Shown here: one piece after another, positions 34,887-44,050 of the stretch
Numbering within the stretch: position 1 is the stretch's first letter
Layout: every line of letters begins with the position of its first letter
Assembly: GCA_910575625.1 (NCBI GenBank)
Contig: CAJTFD010000017.1
Span: 1 to 64,000, forward strand
Length of the DNA stretch: 64,000 bases
Source of the DNA: Clostridia bacterium
GTDB taxonomy: Bacteria > Bacillota > Clostridia > Lachnospirales > Lachnospiraceae
Direction of reading: 5' to 3'
Made by a program: the position numbers and the translations under genes
The notes under the pieces: generated by a model
The model's database searches: none
What the model saw: the letters and a program-made list of their open reading frames with translations, nothing else
Told to the model about the DNA's origin: nothing

Positions 34887-36575
34887 TTATTTCGGTGCGA
34901 TCTCTGTGGAGAGCCAGTAGTAATCCACGGTGTGGATGTCTGCGCCTGTCACTTTTGACGCGTTGGAGAGGAACGTACTGTTGTAGTATCCGTGCACCAG
35001 AACGGCGCAGTCGTCGATCAGGATCTGCTCCATCTGGATGACCAGATCTGCACGCTCATCTAGATCTGTAGAAGCCATATATTTGTCATAAAGCGCATCA
35101 TACGCATCGTTCTCATACCAGCAGTAGTTTGTCCCCTGGCTGTTTACATAGAACTCGCTCCCCTTATCGCCGCCGTACCAGTTTTTCAGGAACGCGCTGG
35201 GCTCACCGGTGCCCACTGTGGTCCAGTTGGAATCGCACAGGTCGTACTCACCGGCCTGCATCATGTTCCACTCTGTGTCGGAATCTGTGTTGGTGATATT
35301 TACATCAATCCCGATCTCAGACAGGGAGATCTGGATGGCCTCCGCGAAATCGCTCAGGCATCTGTTGGTGTATGTAATGTACTGCAGTGTGATCTTCTCG
35401 CCGTCCAGCTCGCGGAAGCCGTCGCCGTCCTCGTCTTTGATGCCCGCGTCGTCCAGGAGTTTTTTCGCGCCCTCCACGTCATACTCGAAATCATTTGTGA
35501 GAGAATCGTAATCGTAGGACAGTGTGGACGGAAGGACTGCGGGGCCGTAGGTGTACATGCCGCCCACGGTCACGTCACAGAGGGTCTGGCCGTCGATGGC
35601 TTTGAACATGGCCTGCCGCAGAGCTTCGTTTTTCCCAAGGATCCCGTCGAAGTTTACATAGGCAAAACCGCTGCGCATACCCGGTGTCTTGGATACATAG
35701 AAGGCATCGTCGTTTGACAGTTCTTCCAGATCGCTGGCTGTGGTGATGTTCTCGGTCAGGTCGATATCGCCGGTCTTCAATGCGCTGGCTTTCGTGCTGT
35801 CGTCCTCGATGAAGATCACGGATACGCTGTCATAGGGGACTTCCCCATTCCAGTAATGCTCGTTCTTCACCAGCTCTGAACATTTGGTCGTCTCATCCAT
35901 GGACTTGATCACATAGGGACCGGTGCCGATGACGGATGTGCTGTCTGCGGTGTAATCGTGCTCCGCGTCCGTGGTATCACCCTCCACGTCGATGATCGTG
36001 TAAAATGGGAAACAGAGGATCGACGTGATATCCGCGTAGGGCTCCGACGTGACGATGGTCACCGTGTTCGCATCCGCGTCCGCCGTGATCGACTCCATCT
36101 GCAGATATGTCTCCGGCGTGGAGCTCTTCTTATCGGTGGCACAGACGGTGTAGAGGCGGTTCAGTGAATCCGCCACCGCCTGGGCGCTGCAGTCGCTGCC
36201 GTTGGAGAATTTCACACCGTCCCGGATGTGGAAGGTCCAGGTCTTATTGTCGTCGGATACCTCGTATTCGTCGCAGAGGTTGTAGTCCACGGTCAGGTCG
36301 TCCTTGAACTTGAACAGCCCTTCCGTGATCCCGTGGCGCGTGCCGTCCCAGGCCGCGTTCTGATACTCGGCGGGATCGTAGGAGGTGGAATACACATAAC
36401 ACCCGAAATTCAGATGCTTGCCGTCTGCGCTCTCCGTCTTTGCGCTGCTGCCGCCGCCTTCTGCCGCCTTTTCCCCGGAGTCCCCGCCGGAGCCTCCGCA
36501 CCCTGTCAGCATCGCCATTGTCAACGTCCCGACTACTCCAAACGCCAGGATCTTTTTTACCAGATTGCTCTTCAT
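34887..36575 (-). CDS. ABC importer substrate-binding lipoprotein (SBP_bac_5)
   Basis: 562 residues. Lipobox AMLTGCGG after a signal sequence; then LDPAEYQ-like YDPAEYQNAAWDGTRHGITEGLFKF, TWTFHIRDGVKFSNG and EALRQAMFKAIDG, all family 5 (dipeptide/nickel) receptors. GAGGAGGAAAAGAGTT precedes the ATG at 36575. It is the first gene after a cobalamin riboswitch and its terminator. B12 control of an importer of this class suggests cobalt, or nickel plus cobalt, possibly via a chelate. The family alone would equally fit peptides. Confidence 0.9.
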   Translation of the reverse strand: MKSNLVKKILAFGVVGTLTMAMLTGCGGSGGDSGEKAAEGGGSSAKTESADGKHLNFGCYVYSTSYDPAEYQNAAWDGTRHGITEGLFKFKDDLTVDYNLCDEYEVSDDNKTWTFHIRDGVKFSNGSDCSAQAVADSLNRLYTVCATDKKSSTPETYLQMESITADADANTVTIVTSEPYADITSILCFPFYTIIDVEGDTTDAEHDYTADSTSVIGTGPYVIKSMDETTKCSELVKNEHYWNGEVPYDSVSVIFIEDDSTKASALKTGDIDLTENITTASDLEELSNDDAFYVSKTPGMRSGFAYVNFDGILGKNEALRQAMFKAIDGQTLCDVTVGGMYTYGPAVLPSTLSYDYDSLTNDFEYDVEGAKKLLDDAGIKDEDGDGFRELDGEKITLQYITYTNRCLSDFAEAIQISLSEIGIDVNITNTDSDTEWNMMQAGEYDLCDSNWTTVGTGEPSAFLKNWYGGDKGSEFYVNSQGTNYCWYENDAYDALYDKYMASTDLDERADLVIQMEQILIDDCAVLVHGYYNSTFLSNASKVTGADIHTVDYYWLSTEIAPK

Positions 36576-36630
36576 AACTCTTTTCCTCCTCATGTTTTTT
36601 TCTTTTTCCCCGCAAGGACCTCCCGCCACG

Positions 36631-36662
36631 AAAAAAACGCCCGTATCATTTCGATACGGACG
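36631..36662 (-). terminator. riboswitch terminator
   Basis: GATACGGACG (36653-36662) pairs with CGCCCGTATC (36638-36647) with one G-T pair, followed on the minus strand by seven T (36631-36637). It lies between the cobalamin aptamer and the binding-protein gene, the expected expression platform. Confidence 0.9.
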
Positions 36663-36732
36663 TCAAGATCTAAGGACTCAAAAATAAGCCTGCTCCCTAT
36701 CTTCCGTAAGGATCATACTCTCTGAACGGATC

Positions 36733-36905
36733 GCAAGCAGGTCTCCTGACTCAAGATCGACACTCTTGGAACACCTTCCCAGGCTTACTTAAACAAAGCC
36801 CAGTGGCATGAACGTCCAAAAGCTCCCTCATACAGTGACGGGATCGTACCGGAATCGCACCGGTTTCCCTATTAATCCTCGCGGAACTTGTGATCGGCTG
36901 GTTCC
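36733..36905 (-). promoter_or_regulatory. cobalamin riboswitch
   Basis: Minus-strand reading: AATAGGGAA, CCGGTGCGATTCCGGTACG, ATCCCGTCACTGT, GCCACTGG, CTGGGAAGG and the B12-box end GAGTCAGGAGACCTGC (36737-36752). All conserved cobalamin-aptamer blocks are present in order. With the terminator downstream, adenosylcobalamin should switch the importer operon off. Confidence 0.95.
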
Positions 36906-36939
36906 CAAACCAGCAAATGATATTTATCTTTTACAGAAG

Positions 36940-36968
36940 ATTATAGGACAAGATCGGAAAGTTGTCCA
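36940..36968 (-). promoter_or_regulatory. promoter of the riboswitch/importer operon
   Basis: Minus strand TGGACA (36963-36968), 17 bp, TATAAT (36940-36945), about 35 bp before the aptamer. Confidence 0.8.
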
Positions 36969-37031
36969 GGACTTTTTTGACTTTTTTCCCCATAATCTTA
37001 TCCCCCCGGGAGGGTTGCGGATTGAAAATAT

Positions 37032-37810
37032 GTGTGCTACGATCTGGCGATATCTAGACTGATCCAGCAGCTCTACAATACGGTGGCTCTTCTGTTCGCG
37101 GGAAATCTCCTGAGCAAAGATTCTTACGCGGCAGTGGGTGCCAGCTCTATGATCATCAGTTGTCTGGTGGGATTTTTTACCGGCATGTCGGTGGGTTCCG
37201 GCGTGGTGATCTCCCACGCCATCGGCAGCCGCAACAGGAGGCTGACCCAAGATTCCGTACATACCGCCGTGGGCCTGAGTCTGGCCGGCGGCGTCATCCT
37301 GATGATCGGGGCGCCCTATTTTCTCACATGGATGCATGTGGATCCGCGGATCCTAACGGAGGCCGTCTCCTATCTGCGGATCTACTTCCTGAGCCTGACT
37401 TCCGTCCTCACGTACAATATGGCCTCCGGCATCATCCGCTCCATGGGAAATTCCAGCGTTCCCATGCTCACCCAACTGGCGGGCGGGATCGCCAACGTGA
37501 TCGCGGATGCCCTGCTGATCCGAGATCTTCCCTGTGTGGAGAGCGCCGCCTGGGCCTCCATGATATCCCAATCCCTGGCCGCGTGGCTGTGCCTGCTCTG
37601 GCTGGCGCGGCAGGAGGGGGACTGCCGCCTATGATCATCATCTTGTTCGGGATCTGCATCCTGCGGACGGTGCTCCTGTTCACGATCATGCCCAGATGGC
37701 ATGATATCCGGGGGATCGCGGTCACGTATCCGATCACTTGGGGGATGACGGCGCTGTGTATGATGATCTATCACGCCCATATGGAACATAGGAGCGAAAA
37801 AGAGCGGTGA
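37032..37810 (+). pseudogene. truncated MATE-family transporter
   Basis: Begins abruptly inside the first MATE helix (LIQQLYNTVALLFAGNLLSKDSYAAVGASS), so the N-terminal leader and ribosome site are missing. It continues to LARQEGDCRL and stops at 37634; the next frame supplies a genuine MATE C-terminus (ILRTVLLFTIMPRWHDIRGIAVTYPITW) ending at 37810. The helices between are absent, so roughly the third quarter of the protein is deleted and the frame is shifted. Its lost 5' end abuts the importer promoter. Not expected to be functional. A terminator hairpin (37797-37827) overlaps the stop. Confidence 0.8.
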
Positions 37811-37956
37811 CGAGTCCAGCTCTTTTTCACTCCTCATATTTTAATGTCTGTATGTGGCCCCTGCATTTTAAAAAAACATGAAATTTCTCCCATACTATTG
37901 AATATTTCTTGTTTTTTTTGTAGACTTAAAAGAAATACATAAAAGGAGCGGACGAT

Positions 37957-39636
37957 ATGAAAAAAGCAATGGATCAATCCAGACTGATCTCGATCTTGAA
38001 CGGAGTCTCGATCCTGGCCTTGGTGCTGACAGCCCTCCTCCTGATCATCTATGGCAGCACCACTGACCGGCTCAGCATGGCCAACGAGGAACGGTTTGAC
38101 CTGACCTATAACGCAAACCGTTTCATGAACGGCTCTGCATATCTCACAAATGAGGTGCGCGCTTATGCGTCTACCGGTGACCAGGAACATTATGACAACT
38201 ATTGGAGGGAAGTCAATGAGCTGGATAACCGCACCAAAGGCGTGGAAGCCATGCAGAAGATCGGGATCACCGCCGAAGAACAGGACTTGATCGACGAGAT
38301 GGCTTCTCTTTCCGATGAGCTGGTGCCATTGGAGAGCGAAGCCATGGATAATATCCAAGCCGGGAACCGGGATGCGGCGCTGGACTACGTATACGGGAAA
38401 GAATACAGTGCGTCGATCGCAAAGATCGATTCCCTGAAAGAACGATTCCTGAACACTCTGGATGTAAGGACCCAGACACGGGTCAGCGAACTGACTATCC
38501 GGACGAGGATCATCAAAGCAGCCATATTTATCGCGGTGCTCTTTGTCGTGGCCATGCAGATCCTGATCTCGGCTGTCACCAGAAGACGGATCTTGAACCC
38601 CGTGATCTCCGTCCGGGATCAGATGAGCGAGATCTCCCGCGGGAATCTCTCCGCAGAATTTCTGTTGGAAGCTGACAGCTCAGAGATCGGCATGCTGGTG
38701 GACGCGATCCACGAGACAAAGCGGGAATTGAAAAAATATATCAGCGATATCGATGAAAAACTGGCGCAGATGGCTGACGGAAATATGGATCTGTCCATCG
38801 ACAACGACTACCGCGGGGAATTTCTCCCCATCCAAAACGCGATGCGCCAGATCCTGGACGCATTGAACGAAGCTCTCTCCCACATCCATGCAGCAGCCGA
38901 AGAGGTTTCGTCTGAGTCCGAGCAAGTGGCATCCGGTGCCCAAGTACTCTCTAAAGGCGCCGTGGACCAGGCGGCGGCAGTCCAGGAGCTGCTCTCCGGC
39001 ATCCAGTCCCTGTCCGAACAGGTGAACGCCACCTCCCGGGATGCAGATGCCGCCCGCAAATGCTCCGGCGGCGCCGCAGAACAGATGGCCGTCTGCAGCC
39101 AGAAGATGGAGGACCTGACGACAGCCATGCAGGATATATCCAGATCCTCCCAGAAGATCAGCGGGATCATCCAGACCATCGAGGATATCTCTTTCCAGAC
39201 AAATATCCTGTCCCTCAATGCGGCTGTCGAAGCCGCCCGCGCCGGATCCGCCGGAAAAGGGTTCGCAGTGGTGGCCGACGAGGTGCAGAGCCTGGCCAAT
39301 AAGAGTTCCGAAGCCGCCCAGGACATCTCCAGACTGATCAGAGAATCCCTGAGCCTGGTGGAATACGGAACGTCCCTGGCGGCAGATACCACGGAGACTT
39401 TTGCCGCAGGCGTCACAGAGACAGACCGGTCCACCGAACTCGTGGACCATATCGCAGACTCCGCAACACAGCAGGCGGAAGCGCTCTCTCAACTGGCAGA
39501 GGGGATGGATCAGATATCCGGCGTGGTCCAGACCAACGCCGCCACCGCGGAAAGATCTGCGGCTCTGGCAGAGGAACTGCTCAGCCAGGCGGAAAAACTG
39601 AAACTCTCCGTCCAGAGATTCCATCTGCGCGGCTGA
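37957..39636 (+). CDS. methyl-accepting chemotaxis protein
   Basis: 559 residues. TM1 at about 13-33, a helical extracellular sensor of about 150 residues, TM2 at about 187-207, HAMP ([26 protein letters not shown]), then a long coiled-coil signalling domain with the hairpin tip [45 protein letters not shown]. It would pass ligand sensing to CheA/CheW. AAAAGGAGCGGACGAT precedes the ATG. No other chemotaxis gene is in the window, so it is an orphan receptor with unknown ligand. Confidence 0.94.
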   Translation: MKKAMDQSRLISILNGVSILALVLTALLLIIYGSTTDRLSMANEERFDLTYNANRFMNGSAYLTNEVRAYASTGDQEHYDNYWREVNELDNRTKGVEAMQKIGITAEEQDLIDEMASLSDELVPLESEAMDNIQAGNRDAALDYVYGKEYSASIAKIDSLKERFLNTLDVRTQTRVSELTIRTRIIKAAIFIAVLFVVAMQILISAVTRRRILNPVISVRDQMSEISRGNLSAEFLLEADSSEIGMLVDAIHETKRELKKYISDIDEKLAQMADGNMDLSIDNDYRGEFLPIQNAMRQILDALNEALSHIHAAAEEVSSESEQVASGAQVLSKGAVDQAAAVQELLSGIQSLSEQVNATSRDADAARKCSGGAAEQMAVCSQKMEDLTTAMQDISRSSQKISGIIQTIEDISFQTNILSLNAAVEAARAGSAGKGFAVVADEVQSLANKSSEAAQDISRLIRESLSLVEYGTSLAADTTETFAAGVTETDRSTELVDHIADSATQQAEALSQLAEGMDQISGVVQTNAATAERSAALAEELLSQAEKLKLSVQRFHLRG

Positions 39637-39659
39637 TCGCCCTGTTTCACACTATCCGT

Positions 39660-40154
39660 TCACCCTCTCCTCCGGCGCCCCAGCACCGCCGAGATCGCCT
39701 GCAGCGCCACCGCCAGGCCGATCAGGCAGGCGGCGGCAATCTTCCCCGGCGTGCTGGAGAGCGCCTGGGCGGCTCTGCCCACCCGGAGGATGGACAGGCG
39801 CACTTTCCCGATGAAGTCCTCGTAGGGAATGGGCATCATATCCTCGTCCGGGTTGGCATCGCCTTTGGTGACAAATTCGCCCATGAAGACGCGGTTTTCT
39901 ACGACCCTGTGGGTGATGATGGCTGTGCGGTCGCTGCCGCCGTAGTAGGCGATCACATCTTTTTCTTTCATGTCCTCCGGCGCCGTCTCCTGGATATAGC
40001 TGAGGCTCCCCACGGGGATGGCCGGCTCCATGCTCCCGCTGAGCACTGTGTAGATGTGATAGCCAAATACCGGGGGGGGGAGCGTGAGCGGCAGGCAGGC
40101 CGCCACGAGGATCACCAATAAAAGAGCGCCCAGTGTGCCGCACAAGGCAGCCAC
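39660..40154 (-). CDS. SipW-type signal peptidase I, start codon doubtful
   Basis: About 164 residues from a GTG at 40154. VLSGSMEPAIPVGSL holds the catalytic Ser; DVIAYY, AIITHRVVE (His in place of the bacterial Lys, as in SipW/archaeal-type enzymes) and FVTKGDANPDEDMMPI follow; membrane helices lie at both ends. The GTG has no ribosome site. A normal AGGAG lies upstream, correctly spaced for codon 40172-40170, which is ATA: probably a former ATG, which would give six more residues (IGRKSP). With the substrate genes next door broken, this enzyme may be decaying. Confidence 0.75.
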   Translation of the reverse strand: MAALCGTLGALLLVILVAACLPLTLPPPVFGYHIYTVLSGSMEPAIPVGSLSYIQETAPEDMKEKDVIAYYGGSDRTAIITHRVVENRVFMGEFVTKGDANPDEDMMPIPYEDFIGKVRLSILRVGRAAQALSSTPGKIAAACLIGLAVALQAISAVLGRRRRG

Positions 40155-40168
40155 TGGGCTTTTTCGTC

Positions 40169-40975
40169 CTATTTTAGGACTCCTTTCTTGCTCTTGCGTT
40201 TTTTCAGCACGACCACTGCTGTGACCAGTCCGGCCGCGGCGGCCGCCGCGATGCCTATGGACGCCGCTAGGGGAACCCTTTCTTGACCACCTTATCCAAC
40301 TGGATGTCGCTGGCCGGGACCTCTTCTTCGTCCAGGTCTTTCAGGTCCCGGTTTGCCAAGGGGACTTCCTGATCCCCGATCTCCTCAAGGGGTTCCGCCG
40401 CCTCTTCGTCAGCCGCTGCTTCCTCGTCTTCTGTTCCTGTTGTCTCAGTTGTCTCGGTGGTCGCGGCTGGCGCGGCTGTCTGGACGGCCGTGGGCGCCCC
40501 AGGCACCAGTTCCGTGACCGTTGAGGTGACCGTTCCTGGCGTCCCCACCTGACGAGTAACCACTTCTGTGCTCACAGGTGCATAGACGAATGTAAATACA
40601 TTTTCCGCCTCGTTTGCTTTCAGTGTCTTGGTCAGCGCCCTGGGAATCCGTGTAAGTCAGCAGGTAGGTGTACGCCCCGCCGGAGGCCGTGCTGCTGTCA
40701 TCCTCCAGCGTCTCTATGACCTTGTTGGACATATACCAGCCGGTGGCCCTGCTGCTGGAATTTTTCAGGGCGATGCTCAGACGTATGCTGTCCCCGGGCT
40801 GGATGCTGGAGACTTCCTCGGCCATCTCCGCCGCGCTGACATTGCTGCCCATCTTGCTGCCGTCAAACGTCACCTGCCAGTTTTTCCTGCTCTCATGGTC
40901 CTCCGCAAGGACCGGCAGCGCCGTACCCAGGCTCAGAGCCGCCGCCATCATCAGGCAAAATATCCTCTTCCTCAA
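40169..40975 (-). pseudogene. SipW-dependent pilin/TasA-like protein, frameshifted
   Basis: Starts at a TTG (40975, GGGAGG upstream) with a signal peptide ending VLAEDHESRK, then a beta-rich domain (NWQVTFDGSKMGSNVSAAEMAEEV ... IRLSIALKNSSSRATGWYMSNKV). Near 40640 the frame shifts, and ALTKTLKANEAENVFTFVYAP continues in a second frame through a Thr/Pro/Glu-rich stalk. A second shift near 40275 is needed to reach the C-terminal helix (AAAAGLVTAVVVLKKRK) and stop at 40169. Signal, repeat domain, stalk and C-terminal anchor fit a surface fibre or pilin protein processed by the adjacent SipW peptidase. Confidence 0.75.
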
Positions 40976-40991
40976 TTTTTGGCACCTCCCA

Positions 40992-41755
40992 TCACTGCTG
41001 CAGGCTCAAGGTCCCGTCTGCCGCCACATCCACATCCACGCCCCAGGCGCTCTTGGATGGCCTCCTGGGCGTTGTGTGTCTGCACGGCATCCACCTCTGC
41101 TGTCAGGTTAAAACGATAGTCGTCATAAGCATACTTGGTCGTAGTCGTCTTGTAATCCCCGTTTTCTGAGACGGTCGTCTCGGCCTTCTCGGCAATCTGC
41201 GGGCTGATCCTCAGCGTGCTGCTCAAGCTTTGTATAGCTGTTGTAATAAAAAGTTTTATCCTTACCGTATCTATCTGCCAGAAACAGACCATCCACAAGG
41301 TCATCTTCCTTATTTTCACTGCTAAACCAGTCTTTGAGTGACCTACCCTGGACTGTCACTGGATAACCCTCCGAATCTAACGTGTTTTTCACTAGAGCGT
41401 GTCTTAAAACCCATTCACGCCACCTGCAAGCCCCACTTTGCGGCAGATCTGGCCCGCTTTCGGTCAGCGTAGCCCGCTACGCCTTCCTCATTTGGGCCAG
41501 ATCTTCCACAAATTGTGACTTACAGTTGACATAAAGCGGTTTTCAGACACACTCTAGGCCAATACTTTCTTCCTTTCCTGTGACTCCGCCCAATATAGTC
41601 TGTATCCCATTTGAAACTCCATTGTTTGTATGATCAAGATCATGCATATACATTTTTATCTTGTAGTCATCATTACTGAGCGTTTTTACAGTTCCCAATG
41701 GCTTTTCAAGTATGATAGAATAAATATAAACTAAGTCAGTAGATATCGTGTCCAT
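40992..41755 (-). pseudogene. surface adhesin/pilin-like gene broken by a MITE and frameshifts
   Basis: Three pieces collinear on the minus strand. 41755-41557 encodes VKTLSNDDYKIKMYMHDLDHTNNGVSNGIQ. After MITE copy D comes SLKDWFSSENKEDDLVDGLFLADRYGKDKTFYYNSY, a pattern found in large Lachnospiraceae surface proteins with collagen-binding/isopeptide folds. Near 41220 the frame changes to ISPQIAEKAETTVSENGDYKTTTTKYAYDDYRF, and near 41040 again to SAWGVDVDVAADGTLSLQQ with a stop at 40992. The upstream end may extend beyond 41755. The gene is dead; the family call is tentative. Confidence 0.65.
41393..41556 (-). repeat. MITE-like element, copy D (inside a pseudogene)
   Basis: Ends GAGCGTGTCTTAAAAC and GTTTTCAGACACACTC with TA on both sides. 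Nearly identical to copy C and inserted within a surface-protein pseudogene, which shows that the element moves. Confidence 0.92.
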
Positions 41756-41823
41756 CTTTCGCCGTCTGTGGTAAAAAACGAGATCCGTGCGGGGCGGGGA
41801 TTAAAGCATACGTTTTTCCCCTT

Positions 41824-42426
41824 TTACACGATCTTTTCATCCCGCACCCATTTCATGAATGTGTGACGGTCCACGCCCAGGATGCTGGCCGCCATCGCCG
41901 CCGAATACATGCCATCTTCCCACAGCGAGCGCACCTCCTGAAATTCCTCCGGGATCGCGAGCGGCCTCCTGCCCAAACGGACGCCCCGCAGCCGCGCGGC
42001 CGCGATGCCCTCCGCCTGTCTCTGCCGTATATTCTCCCGCTCTGTCTCCGCCATATAGGACATCAGCGTGAGCATCATCTCCGCCACGACACGCCCTAAA
42101 AGGTCGCTCTGCAGGCCGGTATTGAGGATCGGCATGTCCAGTACGATGATGCCCGCCCCCTTGTCTTTCGTGATGATCCGCCACTGTTCCAGGATCTCGT
42201 CAAAATCACGGCCCAGCCGGTCGATGCTCTTTATGACAAAGAGATCGCCCTCGTCCAGCACCTCCATGAGCGCCCTGTATCCCGGACGGTCGAAATCCTT
42301 TCCCGACTGCTTGTCCATATACACGTTTTCTTCCGGCACGCCGTACGCCTCCATAGCGATCCTCTGCCTGTCCTCATTTTGTTCCTTCGTGGATACACGG
42401 ATGTATCCGTAGATCTTTCCTAGCAT
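41824..42426 (-). CDS. serine recombinase (resolvase/invertase type)
   Basis: 200 residues; start 42426 with AGGAGGAACAGGGACT upstream, longer frames rejected. The catalytic domain has YGYIRVSTKEQNEDRQ (nucleophilic Ser), DKQSGKDFDRPGYRALMEVL, KSIDRLGRDFDEILEQW and a DDE-free resolvase core; the C-terminal HTH is EEFQEVRSLWEDGMYSAAMAASILGVDRHTFMKW. It is a Tn3-resolvase-sized enzyme without transposase nearby. It may act on a local inversion or resolution site, or be left over from a lost element. Confidence 0.92.
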   Translation of the reverse strand: MLGKIYGYIRVSTKEQNEDRQRIAMEAYGVPEENVYMDKQSGKDFDRPGYRALMEVLDEGDLFVIKSIDRLGRDFDEILEQWRIITKDKGAGIIVLDMPILNTGLQSDLLGRVVAEMMLTLMSYMAETERENIRQRQAEGIAAARLRGVRLGRRPLAIPEEFQEVRSLWEDGMYSAAMAASILGVDRHTFMKWVRDEKIV

Positions 42427-42482
42427 AGTCCCTGTTCCTCCTTGTTCTTTTTTCGTCCAAGTTACCGGATAAAGTATAACGT

Positions 42483-42512
42483 AAAAAAACCCCCTGTCTA
42501 CATACAGGAGGT
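42483..42512 (-). terminator. spmB terminator
   Basis: CTCCTGT...ACAGGGG stem (42491-42497 with 42504-42510, one mismatch), followed on the minus strand by seven T (42483-42489). It sits between spmB and the recombinase gene. Confidence 0.75.
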
Positions 42513-42524
42513 TCATGGTCCGGG

Positions 42525-43046
42525 TCATGCCCCGGCGAGGGCCACGCTCACCGCGATCCCCGCAAACGTGGCCAGCAGGGCGCCCGCGAGGGTATAACGC
42601 GTCTTCGTGATCTTCGCCGTCATAAAATAGACCGACATCGTATAAAAGATCGTTTCCGTACAGCTGAGCATGATGGAAGCGATAAAGCCGATACGGGAAT
42701 CCGCGCCGTATTCCTTAAAGATATCCAAAGCCAGGCCCGTGGCCGCCGAGGACGAGAACATCCGGACAAAAGCCAGCGGCACCAGCGGCGCCGGGAAACC
42801 CAGCCGGTCCGTGACCCTGCCCAGATACTCGCCGACCATATCCAGGAAACCAGACCCCCGCAGGATGCCCACGGCCACCATCAGCCCGATCAGTGTCGGC
42901 AGGATCTTGACCACGGTCTTCAGACCTGCGGCCGCGCCTGTGATAAAAGACTCATAAACTTTCACCTTCTGCAGGATGCCAAAAGCGACAATGTAGAAGA
43001 TGATCAAGGGGATCGTGACTTCCGATAAAAAGAGAAGGATCTTCAT
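42525..43046 (-). CDS. spmB: spore maturation protein B
   Basis: 173 residues from 43046 (GGATGGGTGTCT upstream). Nucleoside-recognition (Gate) domain membrane protein: IPLIIFYIVAFGILQKVKVYESFITGAAAGLKTVVKILPTLIGLMVAVGILRGSGFLD and MLSCTETIFYTMSVYF. SpmB works with SpmA in forespore core dehydration; spmA is not adjacent here. Its presence supports a spore-forming lineage. Confidence 0.9.
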   Translation of the reverse strand: MKILLFLSEVTIPLIIFYIVAFGILQKVKVYESFITGAAAGLKTVVKILPTLIGLMVAVGILRGSGFLDMVGEYLGRVTDRLGFPAPLVPLAFVRMFSSSAATGLALDIFKEYGADSRIGFIASIMLSCTETIFYTMSVYFMTAKITKTRYTLAGALLATFAGIAVSVALAGA

Positions 43047-43222
43047 AGACACCCATCCAGTCACTTTTTTTATATGTATGCGGATCTGCACCCCATCATA
43101 CATAGCCGTTGAAAAAAATTGGAAAAGATGCTAAAATCCTGTTTATAGCGAGGTCCCCCCGCCGCGCAGGCCGCGAGCGCAAAGATCTCGGGCGCCGTCT
43201 ATCAATATATGGAGAGATAAAC

Positions 43223-44008
43223 ATGATCTATGAGACAAAACAGACCAAAAAAGCCGCACCTTTATTCAAAGACTGGCAGGAATCCCTGATCTGGTCGTGC
43301 CTCCAGGGCGTGATGGGCACGCTCTATGTGGATCCCCCTAAAAGACCGGCCAGCGCCATGATCATCCTCGGCGATTTCTGCTATCTCGCTGGAAAGCCGG
43401 ACAGCCGCTTCATCTTGCATAAACCGTACCCGGGCATGATCATGGTCCCGCAGGATGACGCCTGGGGCCGCCTGATCGAAGACTGCGGCGGCGGAAAAAT
43501 CCCCTATGAGATAAAAAAAGTGACCCGCTACGCTATCAAAAAAGAACCCGGGGTCTTTGACACAAAGAAGCTCCAAGCCGCAGCCGCTTCCCTGCCGGAA
43601 GGCTATACCCTGAAACTGATGGACGAGACTCTGTTCCACTACTGCCACAAGACAGACTGGTGCCGGGACTGGGTAAGCCAGTATGACAACTATGCCCTGT
43701 ACCAGCAGTACGGCCTGGGGGCGGTCGCGTTCAAAGACGGCGTCCCCGTCTCCGGCGCATCCTCCTACTCCGGCTACCGCGGCGGCATCGAGGTTGAGAT
43801 CATCACCCATGAAGACCATCGCCGGAAGGGCCTGGCCTACGCCTGCGCAGCCAGACTGATCCTGGAATGCCTGAAACGGGACTGGTATCCCTCCTGGGAT
43901 GCACGTACGAAATGGTCTGCTGCGCTGGCTGAAAAACTTGGGTATCATTTCGACCACGCATATACAGCATATGAGATCCCGCCAAAACTTCCATCTCTGT
44001 CTGGATGA
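43223..44008 (+). CDS. GNAT-family N-acetyltransferase
   Basis: 261 residues from 43223 (GGAGAGATAAAC upstream; an earlier in-frame ATG lacks a site). The C-terminal GNAT core has VEIITHEDHRRKGLAYACAARLILECL (the acetyl-CoA pyrophosphate loop R-R-K-G-L-A) and WDARTKWSAALAEKLGYHFDHAYTAYEI. The N-terminal half (LIWSCLQGVMGTLYVDPPKRPASAMIILGDFCYLAGKP) matches the GNAT_acetyltran group common in Clostridia. Substrate unknown. Convergent with the ABC-F gene, with a perfect hairpin between. Confidence 0.88.
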   Translation: MIYETKQTKKAAPLFKDWQESLIWSCLQGVMGTLYVDPPKRPASAMIILGDFCYLAGKPDSRFILHKPYPGMIMVPQDDAWGRLIEDCGGGKIPYEIKKVTRYAIKKEPGVFDTKKLQAAAASLPEGYTLKLMDETLFHYCHKTDWCRDWVSQYDNYALYQQYGLGAVAFKDGVPVSGASSYSGYRGGIEVEIITHEDHRRKGLAYACAARLILECLKRDWYPSWDARTKWSAALAEKLGYHFDHAYTAYEIPPKLPSLSG

Positions 44009-44013
44009 ACATT

Positions 44014-44041
44014 GGGTCGGCCGGTCGAGACCGGCCGACCC
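44014..44041. terminator. perfect 13-bp palindrome between convergent genes
   Basis: GGGTCGGCCGGTC (44014-44026) and GACCGGCCGACCC (44029-44041) separated by GA. It has no T run on either side, so it may be a terminator of unusual type or a transcript-end stabiliser for the convergent GNAT and ABC-F genes. Confidence 0.6.
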
Positions 44042-44050
44042 TGCTGCCTC

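Noticed and set aside
39652-40143. 163-codon frame overlapping the SipW-like gene
   Set aside because: It is a Arg/His/Pro-rich shadow of the signal peptidase frame, which carries the catalytic motifs.
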